Source: Planctomycetota bacterium
Lineage (GTDB): Bacteria; Planctomycetota; Brocadiia; JAADGH01
Assembly: GCA_013152475.1 (NCBI GenBank)
Contig: JAADGH010000186.1
Span: forward strand, 1 to 64,000
Direction of reading: 5' to 3'
Length of the DNA stretch: 64,000 bases
In this document: positions 18,364 through 26,800 of the stretch, piece after piece
How positions within the stretch are numbered: position 1 is the stretch's first letter
Layout of the letters: each line of letters opens with the position of its first letter
Made by a program: the position numbers and the translations under genes
Notes under the pieces: model-generated
The model's database searches: none
What the model was told of the DNA's origin: nothing
Seen by the model: the letters and a program-made list of their open reading frames with translations, nothing else

Positions 18364-18465
18364 GACGCCACGCTCAAACTTGTTTGAGCGTGCTCTCCGG
18401 CGGACGCCTCTCTCGCGACATTTACACGTTCAAGCCCGCGAAGACGCAGGCTTGAGCATGGCGCC
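18364..18465. repeat. Compound hairpin repeat, copy 2 (GCCACGCTCAA family)
   Basis: Outer arms GACGCCACGCTCAA (18364-18377) and TTGAGCATGGCGCC (18452-18465) pair with two mismatches. Inside are a CACGCTCAAAC/GTTTGAGCGTG hairpin and an imperfect second hairpin. Same design as 15214-15300, 3.1 kb away. Confidence 0.7.
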
Positions 18466-18486
18466 CAAGTTTCCCCGGGACCGAAT

Positions 18487-19173
18487 TCATTTCGCAGGCG
18501 TACCCCAGACTTCCACTTCGGTGTAGTGGTTCTGTTCGTTGGCCGTGCTGCCCTTGGAGTAGAGCCGGAGGTAGCGGGCCTTCACGCCCTTCGCATCGAC
18601 CAGCTTGCCCTCATAGGTCTCAAAGTACTCGCGGTCCTTGCCGATGCCCAGCCCGGCGGAGTTGTCGTGGTCGTTGTTGAAGAGGGTCCGCACGTTCGTG
18701 ATAAAGTCCTGATCGTCGGCCACCTGCACGATCACGTCGCGATAGATACGCGGGTCGGCGTGGTAGTGCCAGAAGAGGACCGCATAGATGTTGCACTCCT
18801 TCTCCAGGTCGATCTGCACCCACTGCAGGCCGGGGCCGAGCTCGACGTAGCTGCCGTCGGTGGCTTCCTTGTCCCCATCGGTGATCATCTCGATCTCGCC
18901 GATGATGGGCTCTTCATCACTGCTCGTGACGGGTTTTTCAAGGGCGACGTTCTTCGCCCCCTTCGGGGCCATGAATGGCTTGCGGGGTTTGCCGCTGGGT
19001 TTTTCCACTGTGGTGCCCGGCGGGATGTTCTTCGGCGTGCCGATGAAGACGGGCTTGGGCAGCTTCAACGGCAGGGCCTCCTTCTTCTCGTCGGCGCCGC
19101 TCACCTGCGCCAACGCCAGAAACAGCCCAACCGCCACCAAACACGAAAGCACAAACCAACTACTCCGCCTCAT
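18487..19173 (-). CDS. Secreted F5/8-type-C (discoidin-like) domain protein
   Basis: Encodes 228 residues. The ATG at 19173 follows GGAGGTAAGGAGA and overlaps the end of the cytochrome b gene by 14 bases. The signal peptide is MRRSSWFVLSCLVAVGLFLALAQVSGA, followed by a Lys/Pro-rich linker to about residue 75. The rest is a galactose-binding-like fold: NVALEKPVTSSDEEPIIGEIEMITDG, WVQIDLEKECNIYAVLFWHY, and the closing RYLRLYSKGSTANEQNHYTEVEVWG. Such domains bind sugars or cell-wall glycans. Position suggests co-transcription with the cytochromes, so it may be an accessory of that complex; that is inference. Confidence 0.75.
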   Translation of the reverse strand: MRRSSWFVLSCLVAVGLFLALAQVSGADEKKEALPLKLPKPVFIGTPKNIPPGTTVEKPSGKPRKPFMAPKGAKNVALEKPVTSSDEEPIIGEIEMITDGDKEATDGSYVELGPGLQWVQIDLEKECNIYAVLFWHYHADPRIYRDVIVQVADDQDFITNVRTLFNNDHDNSAGLGIGKDREYFETYEGKLVDAKGVKARYLRLYSKGSTANEQNHYTEVEVWGTPAK

Positions 19174-19879
19174 TCTCCTTACCTCCTTCAATGCTTTCCC
19201 ACCAGTTGGGGTGATGATGTTTGGCCCAGCTCGAACTTACGGTACCGGAGATCATGGCCCAGATCGTACCGGGGTTGGCAAACGTGCCGAGATAGACATG
19301 CGCGATCACGGCCATAACCAGGAGCAGGGCACAGTAGCGATGGACCTGATACAGAATTTCCTGTCCCGTAGCGTCGAAGACCGGGAACACTCGCCCGATG
19401 CCCGACAGGATCAGGGCCATGCTGAGCACGCCCATGATCCAGAAGAATTTCTTCTGCCCCGCGTTGATACGCCCCGCCGGCAGGTCCTCCTTCTTCCAGA
19501 GATACCCGCCGAGGTGGAGGAACCATCTCAGGTCGTACAGCTCGAAGCAGCCGTCCTTCGCCCAGATCATCGTGATGATCGCCACCGCCACGGCAAAGAC
19601 CGGGGCGACGGCGTAGTGCACCAGCCAAAGCTGCCCGCGCAGGGGGCTGCCCGCGAAGACGGCGATGAAGCCGGTGACGGCCAGCGTCAACATGCTGAGG
19701 GCGGCGATGATGTGGATCAGCCGCTCCAGCAAAGTGAAGCGCCGGACGTCGCGCGGGTCCTTCTCCTTCGAGATGTGCCGCCGCCGAATGAGCAGGTGAT
19801 AGACGACCAGCAGCACCACGATCCCCGCCAACCCGGCGACCGAGGCGATTCGATACGCACTGTCTATCTTATCCAACAC
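19160..19879 (-). CDS. Membrane cytochrome b (formate dehydrogenase gamma / cytochrome b561-like)
   Basis: Encodes 239 residues with about five hydrophobic helices. Candidate haem-ligand histidines are within or beside them: ERLIHIIAALSML, LVHYAVAPVFAV, QVHRYCALLLVMAVIAHVYLG. The order fits the FdnI/HydC-like di-haem cytochrome b fold that exchanges electrons with the quinone pool. It overlaps the heptaheme cytochrome c gene by 11 bases and the discoidin-like gene by 14, so the three are probably one transcription unit. No molybdopterin subunit is present nearby, so formate dehydrogenase function is not supported. A quinol:cytochrome c electron exit is more likely. Confidence 0.8.
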   Translation of the reverse strand: MLDKIDSAYRIASVAGLAGIVVLLVVYHLLIRRRHISKEKDPRDVRRFTLLERLIHIIAALSMLTLAVTGFIAVFAGSPLRGQLWLVHYAVAPVFAVAVAIITMIWAKDGCFELYDLRWFLHLGGYLWKKEDLPAGRINAGQKKFFWIMGVLSMALILSGIGRVFPVFDATGQEILYQVHRYCALLLVMAVIAHVYLGTFANPGTIWAMISGTVSSSWAKHHHPNWWESIEGGKENEAE

Positions 19880-21728
19880 GGCGCGGCTTCCTCACAAAGA
19901 TGCCTCGAAGGATCGCCCCGAGGCTCATCACGATTGCACTGCCCAGCACCAACCCCAGAACACCGGCGGCCACCAGGCCGACGACGATCCACAGATTTCG
20001 GTAGCGGGCGGAACGCTCCCAGGCCTTGACGTCGGACAGCTTCTGCCCCTGGAGCTCGTACATCTGCTTCACGACGGCCTTGCCGATCCGCGCCGGCGAC
20101 GCGGCCAACACGAGGCCATGGAAGAAACCGGAATTTTTCGAATGGCAGTCCGTGCAGGTCCGGTCGGCGCCGAGCGCCTGGGGAGCGGGCCGGACGTCGT
20201 GCGCGAAGGGCCAGGCATACGGGGCTGCTGCCTTGTGGTCGGATGCAGCGAGCTTGCCGTCTTTCGTTCGCTTGTAGAGCTTGCCGCCCGCGACATAAAC
20301 CGGCTCGCCGGCATCGCCCGCCTTGGCGGCGAGGGCATCGAGTGTTTTGGACACTTGGTCCTCGGTGAGCGGTTGCCAGTCGGTTTCTTTGAATTTCTTC
20401 CCGCCGAGGATGTCCCCGGCCGCCTGGTTGACGACATCGGGCGGGATGATAGACAGCGCATCACCCTTCCTATGCGCCCAAAACGCAGGCCACATTATCC
20501 GGTGAGGCGCGATCTTTCCATTGGCCAGTCTCAGGAATACCGGGCCTTTGATGTAGGGTGGAACATCGTCGCGGCGGTGGGCGCTGGGAATCCCGAGGCC
20601 GTGCGCCCGGGCCGTTCGAACATCGCCCGCCTGCTCCCCGGGCTTGGGCCCGGAATGGCAGGCGGTGCACGTCAGTTTTTCGAGGTGCGCCGCCGGCAGA
20701 CCAAGATGGCGAAGCTTGGGCGCGCCCAGTCTTCCGCTCTCATGACAACCCCGGCAGGAGAGCGTGGATTTCTCATCATCGCCCCGGCCGATCCTGTGGT
20801 CGAGGCCGTTGCGGTGGCAGTCGGCGCAGGTCAACCCGGCGGAGAGGTGAACGTCGGGATCGGTCCGCCAGAGCGGGGTAGGCTCTCGCATTTCTTTTGC
20901 CCCCGATGCACCCTCGCGCGCGAAGTGGCAGAATGTGCAGCGCTCGGCGGGGGGCTTGCGGGGTATCCGAAAGAGGACCCGCTCGTCGGCGTCGAAGCGC
21001 TTCTCGTCATAGGACAGCTTCGGTCCCTTGGCTCCGGTAGCGGAGGCGGGGTCGGCATCAAGCAGGGGATCGTAGGTATCGGGCAGCTTCCTGGCCGCTC
21101 CGCGCACCGTGCCGATGCCGCTGGTGGCGACATGGATCCACTTGAAGTTCTGCTCTGCAATCTGCTTTCCCCACTCCGGCGTGTCGTGGCGGGGGTCGGC
21201 GCTGTGGCAGTTCAGGCAGCCGATCTCGAGCTTGCCCGAAATCTTCCACCGCGCCTTCGGGTCCTTGACTTTCCCGGCAAACCGGTCGCCCAGCCCGCCG
21301 CCGGGGAAGTGGCTGCCGAAGGTCTGGACGAATGCCCACGGCGTCAGCCCCACGTCCGCCGGTCTGTATGCGCCCGGCCACTTGCGGCTGGAGATAGGAA
21401 TCTGCGTCCCCGTTTTCAGGTCGGTCAGGATCCACGGCTCGCCCGGGCGGCCGGGGTCGGCCTTGGGGTCCGCCGCATTGAAGTGCCGGCCGGATCCGAT
21501 TGCATCGTAGCTGTGGCACTTGCCGCACGTTCCCACGACGGAGAAGGGAAGCACCGGCTCGTCTTCGGGGCCGATCACCTCGCCGTCGGCGTCATACAGG
21601 CTGATGCGGTGGACGTACGACACGCGGCTGCCGGTCTTGAGCGCGCCTTCGGCCGCGAGCGATATTCCCCCCGCGAAGGCCAGCACCACTCCCGCCGCGA
21701 TCCATCGGAGCGAATGAGCGTTCGTCAT
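19869..21728 (-). CDS. Membrane-anchored heptaheme cytochrome c
   Basis: Encodes 619 residues: a signal peptide (MTNAHSLRWIAAGVVLAFAGGISLAAEG), a periplasmic body and one C-terminal helix (NLWIVVGLVAAGVLGLVLGSAIVMSLGAI). Seven CxxCH motifs are visible in order: CGKCH, CLNCH, CTFCH, CADCH, CRGCH, CTACH and CTDCH. All are plain five-residue motifs. Several His residues between them could be distal ligands. Combined with the cytochrome b downstream it looks like an electron conduit from quinol to a periplasmic acceptor, or the reverse. No known catalytic signature (NrfA CxxCK, hydroxylamine oxidoreductase tyrosine) was seen. Confidence 0.85.
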   Translation of the reverse strand: MTNAHSLRWIAAGVVLAFAGGISLAAEGALKTGSRVSYVHRISLYDADGEVIGPEDEPVLPFSVVGTCGKCHSYDAIGSGRHFNAADPKADPGRPGEPWILTDLKTGTQIPISSRKWPGAYRPADVGLTPWAFVQTFGSHFPGGGLGDRFAGKVKDPKARWKISGKLEIGCLNCHSADPRHDTPEWGKQIAEQNFKWIHVATSGIGTVRGAARKLPDTYDPLLDADPASATGAKGPKLSYDEKRFDADERVLFRIPRKPPAERCTFCHFAREGASGAKEMREPTPLWRTDPDVHLSAGLTCADCHRNGLDHRIGRGDDEKSTLSCRGCHESGRLGAPKLRHLGLPAAHLEKLTCTACHSGPKPGEQAGDVRTARAHGLGIPSAHRRDDVPPYIKGPVFLRLANGKIAPHRIMWPAFWAHRKGDALSIIPPDVVNQAAGDILGGKKFKETDWQPLTEDQVSKTLDALAAKAGDAGEPVYVAGGKLYKRTKDGKLAASDHKAAAPYAWPFAHDVRPAPQALGADRTCTDCHSKNSGFFHGLVLAASPARIGKAVVKQMYELQGQKLSDVKAWERSARYRNLWIVVGLVAAGVLGLVLGSAIVMSLGAILRGIFVRKPRRVG

Positions 21729-21747
21729 AATCCCTCCGGCTTACATC

Positions 21748-23103
21748 TTACACCTTGAAGTCATCGGGCTTGAAGTCGAGCGCCTTCTGCTCCGCCACAG
21801 CCGTGTTCACGCGCAGGACCGTGACGGCCGTCTCGTAGCCGATCTCGCCGGGGCAGTTGAGCTTTACATTCTTCGGATCGCGGACGGCGGCGAAGAAGTT
21901 TTCCAGGTGTGGCTGGTGGATCGGTTTCTTGGCGTCTTCCTCCATCTGGAGGGCCTTCTCGTCCTTCTTGCCGCTTTTCTTGCGGGTCTCGCCGATCTTG
22001 AGCGTAATGGCGTTCTTGCCCATCTTGCTCACCTTGTCGGCGTCGTCCTCCCACTCGCGCCGCTTGGCCTGGACCTCGCGGAAGAAGTAGCCGACGCTTG
22101 TATCCTCCGAGATGACCAGCGATCCCTCGTCGCCCATAAAGGCCTCGTAGTAGCCGCCGTAGCTGGTTGTGTTAAGGACCTGATAGAAGGCTCGCACCGT
22201 GCCGGCCGGGGGGGCGTACTGGTAGATCGCCATGATGGTGTCGTACCACTCGCGGTTCTTGTAGTAGTCCAGGCCGCCGCTGGCCAGTACGGTCTTGGGT
22301 TCGGTCGCAAGGAACCAGTTGAAGATGTCGATCTGGTGCGAGCCGAGATCGGCGATGGCGCCGCCGGAGTACTTCTTGAACCAGCGCCAGTTGCGGAACT
22401 GCTTCATGGAGTCGTAGCCGTACTTCTTGAGCGTGGCCTCGTCCATGGTGTATTTCTTGGGCCAGCCGAGCTCTTGGCTCTGTGCGACGGAGCGATTCCA
22501 CTGGCCGTAGGCCTGCGTGACCCGGCCAAGGATCTTGTCCTTTTCGATGAGTCGCTTCGCGTGCCAGTAGCGCGGGTTGCTGCGGCGCTGGTGGCCGATC
22601 TGAAGCAGCTTGCCCGTTTCTCGGGCGGTGAGGACCATCTGCTTCGCCTTCCCGAGATCGTTCGACATCTCCTTCTCGCAGTAAACGTGCTTGCCGGCCT
22701 TCAGGCACGCGATGGTGTGCTCGGCGTGGACCCAGTCGGGCGTAGCGATGAGGATCGCGTCGAGGTCCTTTTCCTTGGCGAGCATGTCCTGGTAATCCTG
22801 ATAGACGTTCACCGGCTGGCCGAATTTCTTGAGGATGTTCGACGCGTACTTCTGGCTGTATTTCCAGATATCACACACCGCCTTGTAGCGGATGCCCGGG
22901 ATCTTCAGGCATGCAGCGATGAGGACGCGCCCCTGGCTGCCCGTGCCGATGATGCCGACGTTCAGGTCGTCCACCTTCTTTGTTCCGGTGTCCTGCCCCG
23001 TGGCGTTCTGGGCCAGCAACACGCCCGCGCCCGTGACGGCGGCGGAGCGGATAAAGTCCCGCCTGCTCAGTTCCGATTTCTCCGTCTTGCTCTTGTCACT
23101 CAT
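21748..23103 (-). CDS. Tat-exported Gfo/Idh/MocA family oxidoreductase
   Basis: Encodes 451 residues. The start at 23103 follows GAGGTGTTGGAGT. A twin-arginine signal is clear (SELSRRDFIRSAAVTGAGVLLA). The Rossmann part contains LNVGIIGTGSQGRVLI, IATPDWVHAEHTIACLKAGKHVYCEKEM (the EK motif) and GKLLQIGHQRRSNPRYWHA. A Gfo/Idh C-terminal domain follows with FKKYSGGAIADLGSHQIDIFNWFL. Such exported members act on sugars or inositols with tightly bound NAD(P). The gene ends 20 bases before the heptaheme cytochrome c gene and may share its transcript. Confidence 0.9.
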   Translation of the reverse strand: MSDKSKTEKSELSRRDFIRSAAVTGAGVLLAQNATGQDTGTKKVDDLNVGIIGTGSQGRVLIAACLKIPGIRYKAVCDIWKYSQKYASNILKKFGQPVNVYQDYQDMLAKEKDLDAILIATPDWVHAEHTIACLKAGKHVYCEKEMSNDLGKAKQMVLTARETGKLLQIGHQRRSNPRYWHAKRLIEKDKILGRVTQAYGQWNRSVAQSQELGWPKKYTMDEATLKKYGYDSMKQFRNWRWFKKYSGGAIADLGSHQIDIFNWFLATEPKTVLASGGLDYYKNREWYDTIMAIYQYAPPAGTVRAFYQVLNTTSYGGYYEAFMGDEGSLVISEDTSVGYFFREVQAKRREWEDDADKVSKMGKNAITLKIGETRKKSGKKDEKALQMEEDAKKPIHQPHLENFFAAVRDPKNVKLNCPGEIGYETAVTVLRVNTAVAEQKALDFKPDDFKV

Positions 23104-23148
23104 ACTCCAACACCTCATCTGGATCCGAACTTCCTTTTTATGTTCCAT

Positions 23149-23487
23149 TCAATTGTCGTTGTTCTTGAGCGTAACGCAAGTTCCCTGCCGCCTGGCGATT
23201 TCGACAAGAGCGTTCGATGTGTCCTTTTTCCACTGCTCCTCGCCACATGCGAAAGGCTCGATCCGGCTGTCGATCCGGGCGGCCAGACGCCACAGCCTGT
23301 TCACATCTTCGCGCTCAATCGATAGATCGAAATGTGGCGACACGATCATCAAGTCGATGTCGCTCCACTCGTCCGTCGCACCTGCCACTTGGGAGCCGAA
23401 GATGACGCCGAAGCTGACTTTAATTCCCTGCGCCTCAAGAGCACGCAGGTATCTTCGAACACCCGTCAGAACAGACGAACTAACCAT
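23149..23487 (-). CDS. MNT-type nucleotidyltransferase domain protein (antitoxin-like)
   Basis: Encodes 112 residues of the minimal nucleotidyltransferase fold. The signature FGVIFGSQVAGATDEWSDIDLMIVSP carries the GSx(10)DxD-type motif with both aspartates present, so it is probably catalytically competent. It overlaps the HEPN gene upstream by 22 bases, the usual HEPN-first operon. In characterised pairs the MNT protein AMPylates the HEPN toxin and neutralises it. Confidence 0.85.
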   Translation of the reverse strand: MVSSSVLTGVRRYLRALEAQGIKVSFGVIFGSQVAGATDEWSDIDLMIVSPHFDLSIEREDVNRLWRLAARIDSRIEPFACGEEQWKKDTSNALVEIARRQGTCVTLKNNDN

Positions 23488-23843
23488 TCACGCACCTCTT
23501 TCGCACGAGCCATGTACGCGCGTGCTTCCGCCGGTGATGGCGGCGCCACCATACTCGGATACCGTCCCTCAATACAGAACTCATTCATCTCCGCCAACAC
23601 GTCCAACTGCTTTGTATCGGGGGAAAGCCCGGCCAACTCCGCAAGGCGCACAAGGTTGTGGACACGAGGCGCAAGGTCCTGCGTACGATGGCACACGTGC
23701 GCTTTCAGCAGCTTTTCCAGCGCCAAGTGCGCGAAGAAGAGACCATGCCGCACACGGCCAGCATCCACAAGTTCACAGGCAACCTGCCAATCCTCCCCCG
23801 CCCCCTGTCGCCAGAAATTCACCTGTTTGCCGATGTCCATCAT
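23466..23843 (-). CDS. HEPN domain protein, partner of MNT nucleotidyltransferase
   Basis: Encodes 125 residues, all-helical. The segment RHGLFFAHLALEKLLKAHVCH matches the HEPN core (usual FxAxQAxEKxLKA), followed by VHNLVRLAELAGL, GRYPS and AYMARAKEVREWLVRL. The RX4-6H RNase motif is not obvious at its usual C-terminal place; RHGLFFAH fits R-x6-H by spacing but sits in the first core helix. RNase activity is therefore uncertain. Two ATGs are adjacent at the start after AAGG. Likely a toxin-antitoxin module or an MNT-HEPN housekeeping pair. Confidence 0.8.
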   Translation of the reverse strand: MMDIGKQVNFWRQGAGEDWQVACELVDAGRVRHGLFFAHLALEKLLKAHVCHRTQDLAPRVHNLVRLAELAGLSPDTKQLDVLAEMNEFCIEGRYPSMVAPPSPAEARAYMARAKEVREWLVRLF

Positions 23844-23874
23844 CAGCCTTGTTCACTCTGCCCAAGAAAGTGGA

Positions 23875-26800
23875 TCAATTTTGCGGCTTCCCGCTCGGCG
23901 TTGTGTCCGCCTCCAGGTCGCCCAGCGCGAACTGGATCCCGGCCAAATAGTACTGCAGCACCGTCGGGTTCCAGTAGACCTCATTGCGATGCCCCAGCGA
24001 GCAATAGAACACCCGCCCTTTGCCATAGGTCTTTACCCAGCTTACCGCAAAATCGCCGTCGGTGCGACGAATTTTTTTGCCCTTGTTCATGTTTGTCTTT
24101 GCCGTATCGAGGCTGAGCAGGACACGCAGCTTGCCGCGCGAGTAGGGATCGCGGAACTGGTAGATCTCGTCCTTGATCTCGAACGTCTTCGTCTTGAATG
24201 GCGCACAGAGGGGGTGCTTCGGGTCTTCCACCTGGATGCCTACCACCTCATGCCACGGGTGGCCGTTGAAATAGGCCCCGATCATCTCGCCATACTCCGG
24301 CCACTGGTAGAAGGTATCCGTCGCGGAGTGAATCCCCACGAAGCCGCCGCCGTTCTTGACGAAATCGAGCAGGCTTTTTTTCAGCCGCGCGTCGCGAACT
24401 TTTGCCTTCTCCTGCTGATCCTTGGGCAGCTTGCCCAGGTCCTTGGGCACAAACAGCTCGCGCGTCGTGTTGAGGAAGCAAATGGCGTCGAATTGCTTGA
24501 TCTTGTCCGGCTCGAAATTCGACAGGTCGTTGCTCACGGTTGCCTGGAACGCCCCCGTCTTCTCGCCCATGATCCTGAGGCACTCCCTGCCCCAGGCGAT
24601 GGAGTTATGGTGGTATCCATTTGTCACGGAAAAGACCAGCAGCTTCCGGGGCTTCTTCGGCGGCGCGGCCGGCTTCGCAGGCATGGCCTCTGTGATCTTC
24701 TTGATGTCCTCTTCTGTCGGCATGGGCCGGGGCTTGGATTTCTTGGCCTTTGGTTTTTGTGTTGTCGTTGCTTGGACAGGAATGAACTTCACACCCGGCG
24801 GCGTCTCCGCTTGGACCTTCAGGCCCTCCAGCCGAAACCCGTCCGGATCGCGGAACCGCGCACACGCCGACCAGTGCCCGCCGCCCTGCGTGATCTTCAG
24901 CAGCAGCGAGTTCCAGCCCTGCTCCAGCGTCACCTTCGCCGTGTCCGACCCGGCGGTAATGGGACGGCCGGTATTGTTGGCATGGACCACCTTGCCGTTC
25001 AGCCAGGCCTTGATCCCGTCATCGCTGCCCATCTCCAGCCGCGCCTCCTGCTTCTTCGGCGACTGGATGTACGTGATCAGATAGGCCACGCGGTTCGTCC
25101 CGCCCAGCGCCTTTTCCAGCATCACGCACCACGGCTTGCTCGGGTCCAGGTTCGTGGGCATGGGCTTCCACTGCGTGCCCTTGTGATCCGGGTTCTCCGG
25201 CGGGAAGGGAACGTCGAACAGCGCGCTGCCTCCCTTGCCCTCCTTCGTGTAAGGCCCGGCGACCTGCCACGCGGTGATGTAGTCTTCGTACTTTGCCGCT
25301 TTCGAGACCATGTCGCTGATCTTCTTGCGGACCGATTCATCCTTCGCCGCCAGCAGCGCCTTCTTGAGCGCGGCCTTGGTCTCCTCCGGATAGGTTGCGG
25401 TATAGGCGTCGAGCATCGCGAGCAGCACCTCGCCGGCCTGGTCTTTGAGCTTGTCATTGCCGAGGTCCGCGGCGGCCGCCTCAAGCGCCTTCGGGTCGCC
25501 CATGAGGGTGATGCCCGGCAGGGGCGAGCCGTCCGTCGCGCGCACGCGACAGCAGGCGGCCCAGGTTCCGCTGCCTTGGGTCACCTTGAGCAAAACACTG
25601 TTCCAGCCTTCCTTCAAATCCACCTCGACCAGATCATTGCCGGGTTTGACTCCCCGGTTGACGTTTTTCTCGTTCACCACCTTGCCGTTGAGCCAGGTCT
25701 TCAGGCCGTCGTCGCTGCCCATCTCCAGCCGCGCCTTCTGCGCCTTGTCCGACCGGAACCACGACCGCAGGTAGGCCACGCGGTGGCTGCCCCGATGCAC
25801 AGCCCCGATATCCACCTGCCACGCCTTCGATCGGTCCTTGTCGGGGGCGATGATCCGCCAGCCGCAGTCCTTCGGCTTCGCATCCTTTTCCTCGGGGGCA
25901 AAAAGGATGTCGAACAGGTCCTTGCATCGCTTGCGTCGCTCGCTGAATGCCTTTGAGAGCTGCCACGCGGTGATGTAGTCGTCATACTTCTCGATCCGCC
26001 CGAACGCCTCCTTGACCTGTTTCTGGATCCCTTCGTCCTTGCACGTCTCGGCCACTTCCCGCAGAGCCGCCTCGGCAGCGGCGCGGTGCTCGATGTTGAT
26101 CGCATCGGCAATCTTGATCATCGCCGTGGCCGCCTCGGCGCGGAGGGCGTCGTCCTTCAGATAGGGCCGCACCGAATCGAGTGCGGCGGGGTCGGCCATC
26201 GTGGCCAGCCCCGCGAGGACCATCTTCTTGTCATCGGGCCGGCGGGCTGCCGTCATGCCGTCGGCATACATCTTCAACGTCTCCGCCACCGGGCGCTCGC
26301 TCGGCAGGCCCACCACGCGCACGTATCCGCGTAGCGTGAGGATGCGAAATTTTTCATCCTGCGAGTTCTTCGCGATGTCGAGCAGTGCGAGGGCAGCCGA
26401 CGCATCGGGCCAATCGCACAGGGCGCGAACCGCCGCGTCTTTGATCTCGGCGTTCTGATCTTTCAACGCGGCCTGCACCTTCGCCAGGGCCTTTGCCCCG
26501 CCTGTCTTGCCCAGCACACGGAGCAGCGAGCACCGCACCGGCACATCCGGCTGCGTCAGGCCGAGGAGCACGGGATCCACGGTTCCCACACGCCGGCATG
26601 TGGCAACGACGGCCTTCTGGGCCGCGCTCTGGGGCGTGCGTTCCTTCTCCTCCATAAAGAGACCCACCAGCGCCGGCAGCGCCTTGGCATCGGCGAGATC
26701 GGCCAGAGATTTGAATGCCTGCGCCCGCACCTTCTTGTCCTCGTCCTTCGCCACATCGAGCAAGGCGGGAACCACCTTGTCCGACCGCCGCATGGCCAGG

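Noticed and set aside
19160-19879. Formate dehydrogenase gamma subunit
   Set aside because: The cytochrome b fold matches, but no catalytic or iron-sulfur subunit is present; the partner is a multiheme cytochrome c.
21748-23103. Soluble myo-inositol dehydrogenase (IolG)
   Set aside because: The twin-arginine signal and length point to an exported Gfo/Idh/MocA subgroup; no iol genes are nearby.
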